This document shows positions 17,842-26,778 of a stretch of DNA of 64,000 nt, in pieces. Numbering within the stretch: the stretch's first letter is position 1; each line of letters starts with the position of its first letter. The notes below the pieces were generated by a model. It saw only the letters and a list, made by a program, of their open reading frames with translations, made no database searches and was not told the DNA's origin. Made by a program: the position numbers and the translations under genes. Origin of the DNA: Hydrogenovibrio halophilus DSM 15072 (GTDB lineage Bacteria > Pseudomonadota > Gammaproteobacteria > Thiomicrospirales > Thiomicrospiraceae). The stretch lies in the NCBI RefSeq assembly GCF_000384235.1, contig NZ_KB913033.1:1-64000 (forward strand), in the 5' to 3' direction.

Positions 17842-20469
17842 TTAAGGGCGGTATGACACCGACTCAAACAAATTGGCCACATTTTCCGGCAGCCCTGTGA
17901 GCAGTTCCGCACCGGGTCGGGCCAGCAAAAAGCCTTGGGCGTAGTCAATGCCAAGTTCCTGCACCAACCTCAATGTCTCTTCGTTTTCAATGAACTCGGC
18001 CACGGTTTGAATGCCCAGCGTTTTGGCCATGGACACCGCGCTTTCCACAAACGCCAAATCAATCTTGTTTTTGGTCATGTTATTGATGAATTCCCCTTCG
18101 ATTTTGATGTAATCGACCGGGAAGCGCTTGAGGTATTGGAAAGAGGAAAAGCCGGAACCAAAGTCATCGATGGCAAAGCGGAAGCCTTCGGCGCGCAATT
18201 CACCCACAAACTTTTCCAGCAGCGTAATGTTGTGCACGGTTTCGCGCTCGGTGATTTCAAACACAATGCGCTCGTGGTCGATCTGATATTTATTCGTCAG
18301 TGCCAGCACTTTCTGAATGAACTCACCAGCCACAATGGCTTTGGGCGAAAGATTGATAAACAGCCGGCCGACATAGCCTTTTTCATTCATTTCAGCCAGA
18401 GCCTTATCAATCAGAATCAGATCCATTTGATTGACCAGTCCCATGTGTTCGGCGGTTTCAATAAAACGCCCGGCACTGACCAACTCGGATTCCTGACGCA
18501 GACGCATCAACAACTCATGCACTTCCACCGAGCCGTCCTGCATATTCACAATGGGCTGATAATGCGCTTCGATCGGCTCGCCGGTTTCGATGGCGTCCAT
18601 AATGAACACACTTTGATCATTGGATTCCCGATAGACCTCAACCAGATCGTCCTCTTCCGGAAAGGACAGCGCGTTTTTGCCGGTGTCCTTGGCGCGATAA
18701 AGCATGTTGTCCGCCACCATGAACAAGTCTTCCTTGTTGTCGGCATGGCCGGGATAGATCCCGACACCGATGGAGCAGGTAATGCAGACCGTGCGCCCCT
18801 GTGGTGAGGTCAGACGGATTTCCCCGGCATTTTCCAGCACGGATCTGGCCACGCGAACGGCTTCCTCTCCGTTGGTTTCGGGCAGAATCACGCAAAACTC
18901 ATCACCGCCATAACGGGCAAAAATGTCGCCTTCCCGCAGTGCCTTGCGCACGACCTTGGCAAACTCAATCAGCATCTCATCCCCAAAACTGTGCCCATAC
19001 TGGTCATTGATCAGCTTGAAGTTGTCGAAATCGATCATCAACAAGGCAAACTCATAGCCGTGGTTGTGCGCCCGCCCGACTTCGTAGGAAAGCATTTCGT
19101 GAAACACGCGTTGGTTGAACAAATGCGTGAGTGGGTCACGCGTGGCATAGTATTCCAGTTCTTTGGTGAATTTATTGATCGCTTTGATCGAACCGATGAC
19201 ATTGACCAGCGTGGTCAGAATGCTCTCAACCACAATCGAACGTGAGGAATCCCGCGGAGGAAGCGTTTCAACCCCCAGTCCGACCACACCGCCGATTTTC
19301 GGTCGGTCAAGCACCAGGCTTTTGCTCTGGGTTTTGATCTCATCGGTCACCTGCAGCTTCTGAGAGGTGGCGTAGGTGTGATTGACCTTGAACACGGAAT
19401 TCTCATCAAAAATGGACACCTGTGCCAGGGTCTCCTTGGCATAAGCTTCCACTTCCTTCTTGACCTCGTCCGTGGGGTGTCCAAGCCAGAAAATCTCGAT
19501 CACATACTGTTCGGAATCATCGGTACGGAATACCACAAACAGGGTGTACAGCGGCAGAATCTTGTTAATTTCTTCCATCAGAATGCTGATGTGGTGCTTC
19601 CAGTCCTTGATGATTTCCGAAGACAGCACCAGCCGATCAAGCAACTGAATTTCAAAATCCAGAATGTCGCGATCAATCGCGATGTTTTTGATCTTGTCGC
19701 CCAGCTGATTCAGGCTGATGTTCAGTTGGTTGAATTCGGCGTATTCAAAAACCGCCTGCCCATGCGAAAGGTTTTTGATGTCGTCCACCTGTTGAATCGA
19801 GAGCACGCGATCATTGAGTTCTTCCACACTGCGGACCAGACTGTTGGAAAAACGCTGTCCGACCCACCAAGCCAGTAAAATCGGGATGGGCAGCAGCAAC
19901 AGCATCCAGATCACAAACTCCACTCGGGCCGGTTGCAGCACCGCGCCCAGATCCTGTTCAATCGCCATCACCCCCAGTACGTCACCGACCTCGGCATTGA
20001 CATGGCATTTCAGACAGGTCTGATTGGCTTCCAGAGGCTGCAAGATACGAATCCAGTCTTCTTCTTCGACCACGGTTTTTTGGGGATTGGCCAGAACCTG
20101 ATCAATGTAGGGCTGAATCGACGAAGACAGCATCGAATCCAGTTTCCCGAATTGTTCATTGACTGGTTCGGCACGATAAATCGAATAAGAAAGGCCCTGT
20201 TCGTCATAGGTTTCCCAGATTTCCTGACGAAAATCCAGCAGTTGCGAGCGACTCCAGCCCTGACTCATGATCTGGTACATATTGTCGAACGACAGTCGAC
20301 TCAGAGCCTGAGCATTTTCAGCACTTTGGTTGTAGAAGGTTTTGGAGACAATCTGTGAGGCGGCCAACAGGGTCAAACCGAAAATGGTGATCGCTGTCAC
20401 CATTGCCCCAATCAGCAAGGTGCGGCTGAGTTTTTTTCTGGGTTTGATATGGGAAAGTGGGGTCGGCAT
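17842..20469 (-). CDS. Membrane GGDEF-EAL protein with periplasmic c-type haem motif
   Basis: 875 aa. TM1 at about residues 17-40, then a periplasmic domain with CLKCH (near 157) inside a DUF3365/Tll0287-like region, then TM2 (about 188-208) and a HAMP-like linker. A middle domain of about 200 aa is unassigned. GGDEF domain: RYGGDEFCVILPE, active-site motif intact. C-terminal EAL domain: HELLMRL as the EAL motif variant, FINLSPKA, FEITERE and AIDDFGSG, with metal residues largely kept. It probably senses redox state, NO or O2 through covalently bound haem and adjusts cyclic di-GMP. Monocistronic, between glmS and the glucosylglycerate cluster. Confidence 0.88.
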   Translation of the reverse strand: MPTPLSHIKPRKKLSRTLLIGAMVTAITIFGLTLLAASQIVSKTFYNQSAENAQALSRLSFDNMYQIMSQGWSRSQLLDFRQEIWETYDEQGLSYSIYRAEPVNEQFGKLDSMLSSSIQPYIDQVLANPQKTVVEEEDWIRILQPLEANQTCLKCHVNAEVGDVLGVMAIEQDLGAVLQPARVEFVIWMLLLLPIPILLAWWVGQRFSNSLVRSVEELNDRVLSIQQVDDIKNLSHGQAVFEYAEFNQLNISLNQLGDKIKNIAIDRDILDFEIQLLDRLVLSSEIIKDWKHHISILMEEINKILPLYTLFVVFRTDDSEQYVIEIFWLGHPTDEVKKEVEAYAKETLAQVSIFDENSVFKVNHTYATSQKLQVTDEIKTQSKSLVLDRPKIGGVVGLGVETLPPRDSSRSIVVESILTTLVNVIGSIKAINKFTKELEYYATRDPLTHLFNQRVFHEMLSYEVGRAHNHGYEFALLMIDFDNFKLINDQYGHSFGDEMLIEFAKVVRKALREGDIFARYGGDEFCVILPETNGEEAVRVARSVLENAGEIRLTSPQGRTVCITCSIGVGIYPGHADNKEDLFMVADNMLYRAKDTGKNALSFPEEDDLVEVYRESNDQSVFIMDAIETGEPIEAHYQPIVNMQDGSVEVHELLMRLRQESELVSAGRFIETAEHMGLVNQMDLILIDKALAEMNEKGYVGRLFINLSPKAIVAGEFIQKVLALTNKYQIDHERIVFEITERETVHNITLLEKFVGELRAEGFRFAIDDFGSGFSSFQYLKRFPVDYIKIEGEFINNMTKNKIDLAFVESAVSMAKTLGIQTVAEFIENEETLRLVQELGIDYAQGFLLARPGAELLTGLPENVANLFESVSYRP

Positions 20470-20638
20470 CTTGGCTCCAGAGTCACACTCGAAATGTTGC
20501 TGACCGCTTTGGAAGAATCACGTCCGAACAGCCGCCAGGCAAATGTTTTCAACATTCTAACGACCTTGCGCGGACATTGCATGAACGCCAGACGCAAATC
20601 CCACGGAATTTGATTTAGATCAAGCCATTACCTTTATA

Positions 20639-21814
20639 TCAACCAAGCCATTGCGGCCAGAACTGCATCAACCGCTGCTTGAATCGATGTGGGGCCTGTT
20701 GCATCGCCACGGCTTCGGGCTCCCCTTTTTCGGTCTCGTCATTGATGCTGTGAAGCCGCTGAAAACAGTGCTTCAAAACGTCCGTATCCTCCAACCGCCC
20801 GCACAGGGCGTAGGTGGGAACCTGGAAATCTGCCGCCAATCTGGCCATCGCCACCGGCAACTTGCCTTGCAGGCTCTGCGCATCCAGTTTGCCTTCGCCC
20901 GTTATGACGCCATCAATGGGCTGTGAAGCCAGACAGGAAGCCAGCTCCAGGCGCTCGGCCAACAGTTCAAACCCCGGCACGAGCCTGGCCGACAAGGCCC
21001 CAACAAACCCACCGGCCATGCCACCGGCTGCGCCGGCACCGGCAAGGTGCGTGATCTCTTGCCCAAAGCTTTGCGCCAACACTTCGGCCAGTCTGGCAAG
21101 GCCGAATTCCAGCGCCCCAGCTGTCTCTGGCGTGACCCCTTTTTGCGGACCAAACACCGCCGTAGCACCATGGTCACCTAACAACGGATTGGTGACATCG
21201 CACGCCAAAAGCCAGTCCAGCGACTGCAGATCGGACACATTTTTTACCAGGCCTGGTAAAAAACCCACTTCCGCCAGATCCACCAATTGCGCGGGTGAGG
21301 TGATGACCTGCCCCAAGCCGTCTTTGAATTCGAACCCCAGTGCGCTCAGAGCGCCCATCCCGCCATCATTGGTGGCACTGCCACCCAGCCCCAGAACAAT
21401 CGACCTGGCGCCCTTATTGATGGCGTGAGCCAGCACCTGTCCGGTGCCATAACTGCTCGCCGACATGGGATCACGCTCGTCCCGCGTCAGTCTTGGCAAA
21501 CCGCTGGCCTGAGCCATTTCCACAAACGCGGTCCGGCTGGAGGCCTGCCAGCCATAGATCACCTTCACAGGCCGGCCCAACGGGTCCTGAGCATACAGTT
21601 CCTCCTTTTCTGCCAGGCCTGCATGCAAAAATGCCTCAACGAAGCCTTCGCCGCCGTCCGACATCGGACGCTCGATCAACGCCACTGGCAGTTGCAGTGC
21701 ATCACGCACCGCCCGCACCTGCTCACAGAAGGCAACCGCACTGATCGAACCTTTGAACGAATCGGGCGCAATCAGCCAGGTCTGAGGCGTGTTTTGCAAA
21801 GTCACTTGCGTCAT
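20639..21814 (-). CDS. Glycerate kinase (GlxK/GarK class)
   Basis: 391 aa from the ATG that overlaps the phosphorylase stop codon (TGATG). APDSFKGSISA at the N terminus and GLGGSATNDGGMGAL are hallmark motifs of class I bacterial glycerate kinases, which make 2-phosphoglycerate. GEGKLDAQSLQGK near the end is also conserved. Being coupled to the glucosylglycerate phosphorylase gene, it would return the glycerate released there to lower glycolysis or gluconeogenesis. A palindrome copy reads as FLPGLVKN. About 170 bp without a gene follow upstream of the GGDEF-EAL gene. Confidence 0.93.
   Translation of the reverse strand: MTQVTLQNTPQTWLIAPDSFKGSISAVAFCEQVRAVRDALQLPVALIERPMSDGGEGFVEAFLHAGLAEKEELYAQDPLGRPVKVIYGWQASSRTAFVEMAQASGLPRLTRDERDPMSASSYGTGQVLAHAINKGARSIVLGLGGSATNDGGMGALSALGFEFKDGLGQVITSPAQLVDLAEVGFLPGLVKNVSDLQSLDWLLACDVTNPLLGDHGATAVFGPQKGVTPETAGALEFGLARLAEVLAQSFGQEITHLAGAGAAGGMAGGFVGALSARLVPGFELLAERLELASCLASQPIDGVITGEGKLDAQSLQGKLPVAMARLAADFQVPTYALCGRLEDTDVLKHCFQRLHSINDETEKGEPEAVAMQQAPHRFKQRLMQFWPQWLG
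21246..21257. repeat. ACCAGGCCTGGT palindrome, exact copy 6
   Basis: In the glycerate kinase gene, read LPGLVKN. Flanks TTTTTT and AAAAAA make a perfect 24-bp palindrome. Confidence 0.9.
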
Positions 21815-23676
21815 CAATCCGTCTCCGGGGCCCACAGGGCCGACACATCGTCCACGGTCTCCGGCATCAGCCACACCGATTGATAAGGTTGCATCACATA
21901 ACGGGTTTCAGTGGCCGCGACCCCGCCATTGTCGAGCAGATTGACCCAGTAACTGGCTTTGTCCATGCCGTCGATCAGCGACAGATCCAGTATTTTGATC
22001 TCGGACGTCAGATTGTGAATCGCCAGCAGCGGGAAACGCAAGGCGCTTTTACCGCTCCCATCCCGCCACAAGGCAAAAAAATCCGACCCCAGATCCAGCA
22101 CCGTTTGCGGCGTGTCCGGATGAAAGGCTTTGTGTTTTTTGCGGCGCTGCAGAATATTGGTCAGGCGTTTGAGCACCTCCGCATTGGAGGTGCGCCCACT
22201 TTCAATCAAGGCCTCCAACGTCTCCAGCGGCCAGCGTCGGCGATTGATCGAGCGGGTACGCCCGGTGCGTTCCACCCCTTCCTTGTCATTGGGCGTGGCC
22301 ACCATGGAATGAATGTAAAACGCCGGAATCCCCTGCAACGTCATCATAATGTTCTGCGAGCAGATAAAGCGATCCACCTGCCATTGGTCCGGGCCATCCG
22401 AATGGGCGGTTTCGCGAAACGCCGAAAACAGGGCGATATTGATTTCATAGGGACTTTGCGAACCATCCGGATTGGATTTATTGGTCACAAATCCGCCCAA
22501 GCGTTTCATATTGGTGATCAGATCGTCCACTTCACGCTGAGGCAAAATCCCTTCCACCGGACGCAGGCCGATGCCATCATGCGAAGCGGTAAAATTCAAA
22601 AAGGTGCAGCCGGAGGGTGGCGGAGCCAGATTCTGCGCCCAGTCGGTCAAGTACTGGCCGTCGCCCCGATGCAGCGCATGCAGCAGCAAAGGTGCCAGGG
22701 CAAACTGATACACCATGTGCGCTTCGTCCTGCTCGCCGAAATACGACAGATTTTCCGCATGCGGCACATTGGTCTCGGTCAGCAGCAGATTGTGCGGGGC
22801 CACCAGCGTCATCACATCGCGCATCAGTTTCACCACCTCATGCGTCTGCGGCAAGTGAATGCAATGGGAGCCCAGCTCTTTCCACAAAAAAGCAATCGCA
22901 TCCAGCCGGATGGTGCGCGCACCCTTGTCGATGTACAGCAACAGCACCTCAAGCATGCGCAGCAGCACTTCCGGGTTCTGAAAATTCAGATCGATCTGAT
23001 CCTGGCTGAAGGTCGCCCACACCATTTTGCGTCCGCGATGAGTGTAGGCCGGCACCAGCAAAGGCGTGTTGCGCGGGCGCGTCACTTTGGACACGTCCTC
23101 ATCTCCGTGCATTTCAATAAAGAATTGATCATAAGGCGGCCGATTGGCCTTGAAATCGGTAAACCAGAGGCTCTCGCGCGAGATATGGTTGATCACCAGA
23201 TCAAACATCAGGTCGTAGGATTTCTCCAACCGTTCAACGTGCGACCAATCCCCCAGGTCCGGGTTGACGTGGGTGTAGTCGATCACCGAAAACCCGTCGT
23301 CCGAGCTGTAAGGAAAAAACGGCAGAATGTGCACATGGCTGATGCTTTTGCGGATGTATTTTTTCAAAAAGACCGACAACGTCTCCAGAGGCGCTTCTTT
23401 CTGTGCTTCGCCCCGACCGTCACTTTCACCGGACTCATCCCGGTAAAGGGTGTCGCCATAAGTAATCAAAAAGACGTCTTTTTGCGACCACTTGGGATGG
23501 TCCGCTTCCGACAGCGATTCGCTCGGGCACCGGCGCTTTTCAAGCAACGGTAGCAAACGTGCAAAGATTTCCTGCGCCTGCGTTTCGCCATACAAGCGTT
23601 CAAGCCGTTGCTGAATCTGGGTCAGCAATCCCTCGACCGCCTCATTTTTTGCGGTCCCGTTTTTTTTTGCGCTCAT
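21814..23676 (-). CDS. GH13_18 phosphorylase, probable glucosylglycerate phosphorylase
   Basis: 620 aa alpha-amylase-family enzyme of the sucrose phosphorylase type. IRLDAIAFLWKELG holds the nucleophile Asp, LLTETNVPH the acid/base Glu, and FTASHDGIGLRP the third Asp. Subfamily GH13_18 includes sucrose phosphorylase and glucosylglycerate phosphorylase. The adjoining genes for glucosyl-3-phosphoglycerate synthase, its phosphatase and a glycerate kinase argue for glucosylglycerate as substrate, giving glucose-1-phosphate and glycerate. Substrate is by context, not by residue proof. A run of nine A (23660-23668 on the plus strand as T) falls at codons 3-6. Confidence 0.88.
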   Translation of the reverse strand: MSAKKNGTAKNEAVEGLLTQIQQRLERLYGETQAQEIFARLLPLLEKRRCPSESLSEADHPKWSQKDVFLITYGDTLYRDESGESDGRGEAQKEAPLETLSVFLKKYIRKSISHVHILPFFPYSSDDGFSVIDYTHVNPDLGDWSHVERLEKSYDLMFDLVINHISRESLWFTDFKANRPPYDQFFIEMHGDEDVSKVTRPRNTPLLVPAYTHRGRKMVWATFSQDQIDLNFQNPEVLLRMLEVLLLYIDKGARTIRLDAIAFLWKELGSHCIHLPQTHEVVKLMRDVMTLVAPHNLLLTETNVPHAENLSYFGEQDEAHMVYQFALAPLLLHALHRGDGQYLTDWAQNLAPPPSGCTFLNFTASHDGIGLRPVEGILPQREVDDLITNMKRLGGFVTNKSNPDGSQSPYEINIALFSAFRETAHSDGPDQWQVDRFICSQNIMMTLQGIPAFYIHSMVATPNDKEGVERTGRTRSINRRRWPLETLEALIESGRTSNAEVLKRLTNILQRRKKHKAFHPDTPQTVLDLGSDFFALWRDGSGKSALRFPLLAIHNLTSEIKILDLSLIDGMDKASYWVNLLDNGGVAATETRYVMQPYQSVWLMPETVDDVSALWAPETD

Positions 23677-23727
23677 AGCCTTGATCCTTTTCCCACTGAC
23701 TCACTCCGCTCGTGTCCGTGACAGGAC

Positions 23728-24942
23728 TCAGTCCGCGTTATCGGCTTCGACGGCGGCATGAATTTCCGCCAGAATGCCCGGTTCGGCGCTGATCACCCGG
23801 TTCCAGTTGGGCATAAACGGAATTTCGCCGGGCGAAGCCATAAAATCGTCGCCCGCAGACAGAATGTTTTCCGCAAACAACTCAATCACTTTTTCTTCCG
23901 CATGCAAATCCACGCGCAACCCGTTCATTTCGGCATCAAACGCGTAAGATTCCAACTGATCCAGTGCGGTGCGATAGTATCTGGCCCTCAAGGTACGCAA
24001 GGTGGATTGGGAAAACGCATGACCGCGCACCGCCAGCTTACGGAACAAGGATTTGGCAATGTCCTGACTCATGCGCGACAGACCGGCCTGCTTATCCTCA
24101 AACGAGACGGTCTGATGCTTGTGATCGTAAACATCGGCAATGTCGACCTGACACACCCGGCGGGTGGAATAATTCTGGCGCACTTCCGACAGCACCCCAA
24201 TTTCCAGCCCCCAGTCGGACGGAATGCGCAACTCCTTCAGGCACTGAAAATCCATGGCAAACTCACCCGCCAACGGATAACGAAAGCTGTCCAGATAACT
24301 CAGCAATTCGTCCTGACCCACCACGCCTTTGAGCGCGCGCAACAAAGGCGTGACCAGCAAACGCGACACCCGGCCATTGAGCTTGCCCTCGGCATAACGC
24401 GGATAATAGCCTTTGGAAAACACAAAGTTAAAGGTCGGATGCGCCACCGGATACAGCAGCCGTGCCAGCAGACCCCGGTCATAGGTGAGCACGTCGCAAT
24501 CATGCAAAGCCACCACCTGCGCTTTTTCCGAGGCAAGCAAAAAACCGAAACAATTCCAGACATTGCTGCCTTTGCCACGTTCTTTCGGTGCCAGTTCCTC
24601 CGCCCGAAGGCGTTCCGTGATGGCCTGCATCCGCGGCCCGTCGTTCCAGACAATCCGCGCCTTGTCGCCCAGATCGGCAAAATAGCGCTTGGCATGGGCA
24701 AACTGTTCGGCATTGGCCTGATCCAGCCCGATCACGATCTGATTCAAATACGGCACCTGGGTCAACTCTTTGACAATGTGCTTCAACGCCGGCCCTTCCA
24801 ATTCGCTGTAAAGCGAGGGCAAAATCAAACCCAAAGGTTTTTTCTGGCCGAAACGACACAATTCCGCCTCCAGCTCCTCCACAGGTCGGTCGGTGATGTT
24901 GTGAAACGTGGTCACCGTGCCATTTTGAAAAAAATCACTCAT
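23728..24942 (-). CDS. gpgS: Glucosyl-3-phosphoglycerate synthase (GT81)
   Basis: 404 aa retaining glycosyltransferase that joins glucose from an NDP-glucose to 3-phosphoglycerate. LILPSLYSELEGPAL at the N terminus, GKGSNVWN and VVALHDCDVLTYD (the DxD metal site) are the GpgS core. FSKGYYPR and FAMDFQ are also conserved. In an autotroph 3-phosphoglycerate is the direct Calvin-cycle product, so this gives a nitrogen-free compatible solute. Its start overlaps the phosphatase stop by 8 bp. Confidence 0.9.
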   Translation of the reverse strand: MSDFFQNGTVTTFHNITDRPVEELEAELCRFGQKKPLGLILPSLYSELEGPALKHIVKELTQVPYLNQIVIGLDQANAEQFAHAKRYFADLGDKARIVWNDGPRMQAITERLRAEELAPKERGKGSNVWNCFGFLLASEKAQVVALHDCDVLTYDRGLLARLLYPVAHPTFNFVFSKGYYPRYAEGKLNGRVSRLLVTPLLRALKGVVGQDELLSYLDSFRYPLAGEFAMDFQCLKELRIPSDWGLEIGVLSEVRQNYSTRRVCQVDIADVYDHKHQTVSFEDKQAGLSRMSQDIAKSLFRKLAVRGHAFSQSTLRTLRARYYRTALDQLESYAFDAEMNGLRVDLHAEEKVIELFAENILSAGDDFMASPGEIPFMPNWNRVISAEPGILAEIHAAVEADNAD

Positions 24943-25723
24943 ACGCTTCTCCCCGGAAGTCTAATAATACGGCTTTTACCCCTTCCACCCAGCCTTGCGG
25001 TGCCGGCTGAGTGGTGACAAACGCATGCTCGATGCCGCTCAAAGGCTGCGTTCGGCTGGGGTTGGTCACAATGATCGGCTGATCGGCATAGCGCAGCATG
25101 GCCAGATCGTTTTCACCATCGCCCAAAGCGATCACTTTGCAGGACTCGCCATTGGAAAAATAGGTACGATTCAGCCAGAAATGCATGGCATCGGCTTTGT
25201 CGTGTCGCCCCATCACGTGATAAAAGCGCCCGCCCTTCTGCAGTTGAAATCCCTCGAGTGCCAGTGCTTTTTCAAACGCCTGCAAGGCCTCGTCCGAATC
25301 CTGCCATAAAATCGGTTCACTGACCTCACGCTCCATCGCCAGCACCGCCTCACTTTCTGAAAGCCGGGTGTGATTCATGACCTCGGACACCGACCAGTCA
25401 CCAAACCCTTCAAACTGCCAGGCCTGCTTGTCACGTAAAAACGTCAGCAAACTGCGAATCGCCGTGTAAGGCTGGCCAATCATCAGTGGCTGGCTTTGGT
25501 CAGGCGGCAGAATCACCCCGCCGTTTTCGCCAATCAACGGGCCGGACAACATCAGCTTGTGTTGCCACTGGCGCAGCTCGGCCAGGGTTTTGCTTGAATT
25601 GAGCACCACCGGAATCTGCCGTTTCTCAAGCTGAGCCAGCAAGGGCAACACCGATTCAAACGCATAATTATCATGGCCCAGTAAGGTGCCGTCCAAATCG
25701 GTGAAGATGATCCACTCTGACAC
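24935..25723 (-). CDS. Glucosyl-/mannosyl-3-phosphoglycerate phosphatase (HAD-IIB)
   Basis: 262 aa HAD-superfamily phosphatase. IIFTDLDGTLLG has the nucleophile Asp of motif I, NSSKT is motif II, and ALGDGENDLAML is motif IV. This is the layout of the mannosyl-3-phosphoglycerate phosphatase family, which also acts on glucosyl-3-phosphoglycerate. Translationally coupled to gpgS, so the product here is most likely glucosylglycerate. Confidence 0.9.
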   Translation of the reverse strand: MSEWIIFTDLDGTLLGHDNYAFESVLPLLAQLEKRQIPVVLNSSKTLAELRQWQHKLMLSGPLIGENGGVILPPDQSQPLMIGQPYTAIRSLLTFLRDKQAWQFEGFGDWSVSEVMNHTRLSESEAVLAMEREVSEPILWQDSDEALQAFEKALALEGFQLQKGGRFYHVMGRHDKADAMHFWLNRTYFSNGESCKVIALGDGENDLAMLRYADQPIIVTNPSRTQPLSGIEHAFVTTQPAPQGWVEGVKAVLLDFRGEAYE

Positions 25724-25750
25724 ATCCGTTCTCCTTTTCCATGCCCGTCC

Positions 25751-26620
25751 TCACAAGGAGGACGAACGCTCGGGCCTGATGTTCCAGCGGCCATAAAACG
25801 CCAGTGCCAGAATGATCAGGGCAATCCCAATAATCAGATACAGCGCATGCAGCATTTGCGTCGGATCATTCAGCGCAATCTTGAACACCACCATCAGGGC
25901 CTCAATCGACAACGCAATAATGATCGCAATCAAAAATTTCGACAGCAGCCTGGATTCGTCCTTTTTGTCGGCATAAGCCTTGAAAAAGACCTCGCGTTCC
26001 AACAGTGTTTTTGCCAGATCAAAAATCGCCAGGCCCATGGTCAGGGCCACTATCGGCTTGAACACGCTTTCCAGGTCATAATTGCCTTCCACCAGCCACT
26101 GCCAGAAATAATCGTAAAAGGCGTAACCGATCGACATCAGCGAGAAAAACATCAGCGACAACCCGATACCGAAATAAAAACTTTTGGTGACTTTGTTGAA
26201 CAGCGGGTGCAACTCCACCAGCCCCAGACGCCGCAGAACTTCCACCACCGAAAAATCAAAGAAATAGTGGGTGTCGCCCTCCCTGATCATCATGGTGATG
26301 CAGGACTTGCCCGTGGCCGAACTGATGTAAGGCGCGGTCAGACTCACCTCCTGATCCTGGGTGTGTACGCGCGTCATCAGATACTGTCGGTTTTTGCCAA
26401 TCGCCTCCTCCATGATGGCCCCGCTGTATATGTTGGGAGAAGTTTGAATGTAATTCAGGTCCGTGGTGTAAACCAGTTCCAGTGAGGGGAACACACTGTA
26501 GAACTGCTTCAGGTTCTGGACACCCGGGTTCATCAAATGACAATTGTTGCGCAAGGTCTCAACCAGAAATTTTTCAATTTCGGATTGATACTCATTGTAG
26601 AGTCGAATAAATTCCTGCAT
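25751..26620 (-). CDS. Membrane protein with N-terminal PDC-like sensor region
   Basis: 289 aa. The N-terminal 140 residues look like a single PDC/Cache sensor (LELVYTTDLNYIQTSPNIY, then VSLTAPYISSATGKSCITM). Four hydrophobic helices follow (about 158-180, 195-215, 233-255, 262-280). There is no obvious output domain. It stands 27 bp ahead of the phosphatase gene and is probably the first gene of the glucosylglycerate operon, so it may sense osmotic or nutrient conditions. Function not known. Confidence 0.7.
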   Translation of the reverse strand: MQEFIRLYNEYQSEIEKFLVETLRNNCHLMNPGVQNLKQFYSVFPSLELVYTTDLNYIQTSPNIYSGAIMEEAIGKNRQYLMTRVHTQDQEVSLTAPYISSATGKSCITMMIREGDTHYFFDFSVVEVLRRLGLVELHPLFNKVTKSFYFGIGLSLMFFSLMSIGYAFYDYFWQWLVEGNYDLESVFKPIVALTMGLAIFDLAKTLLEREVFFKAYADKKDESRLLSKFLIAIIIALSIEALMVVFKIALNDPTQMLHALYLIIGIALIILALAFYGRWNIRPERSSSL

Positions 26621-26778
26621 GTTTGTGCCTTTATGAGCGATTCAAGCAAATAGCTCTTCACTTAAAAAACAATGAAATATGAATGATTCTCAAATCACTA
26701 TAACGCTTTGTCCTGCACCAGTGCCACTCAAATTCTGCTTTGTGCAAAACAGAAAAACCGTTGATCAAAAGGGGGTTT

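Noticed and set aside
21880-23553. A 557-codon open frame on the plus strand opposite the GH13_18 gene
   Set aside because: The opposite strand holds a complete family with all catalytic motifs. The antisense frame has no recognisable domain and is explained by GC-rich third positions.
26700-26740. A possible sigma-54 promoter upstream of the ANTAR/PDC gap (TGGCAC followed by TGCAG on the minus strand)
   Set aside because: The GG-to-GC spacing is about two bases too short for sigma-54.
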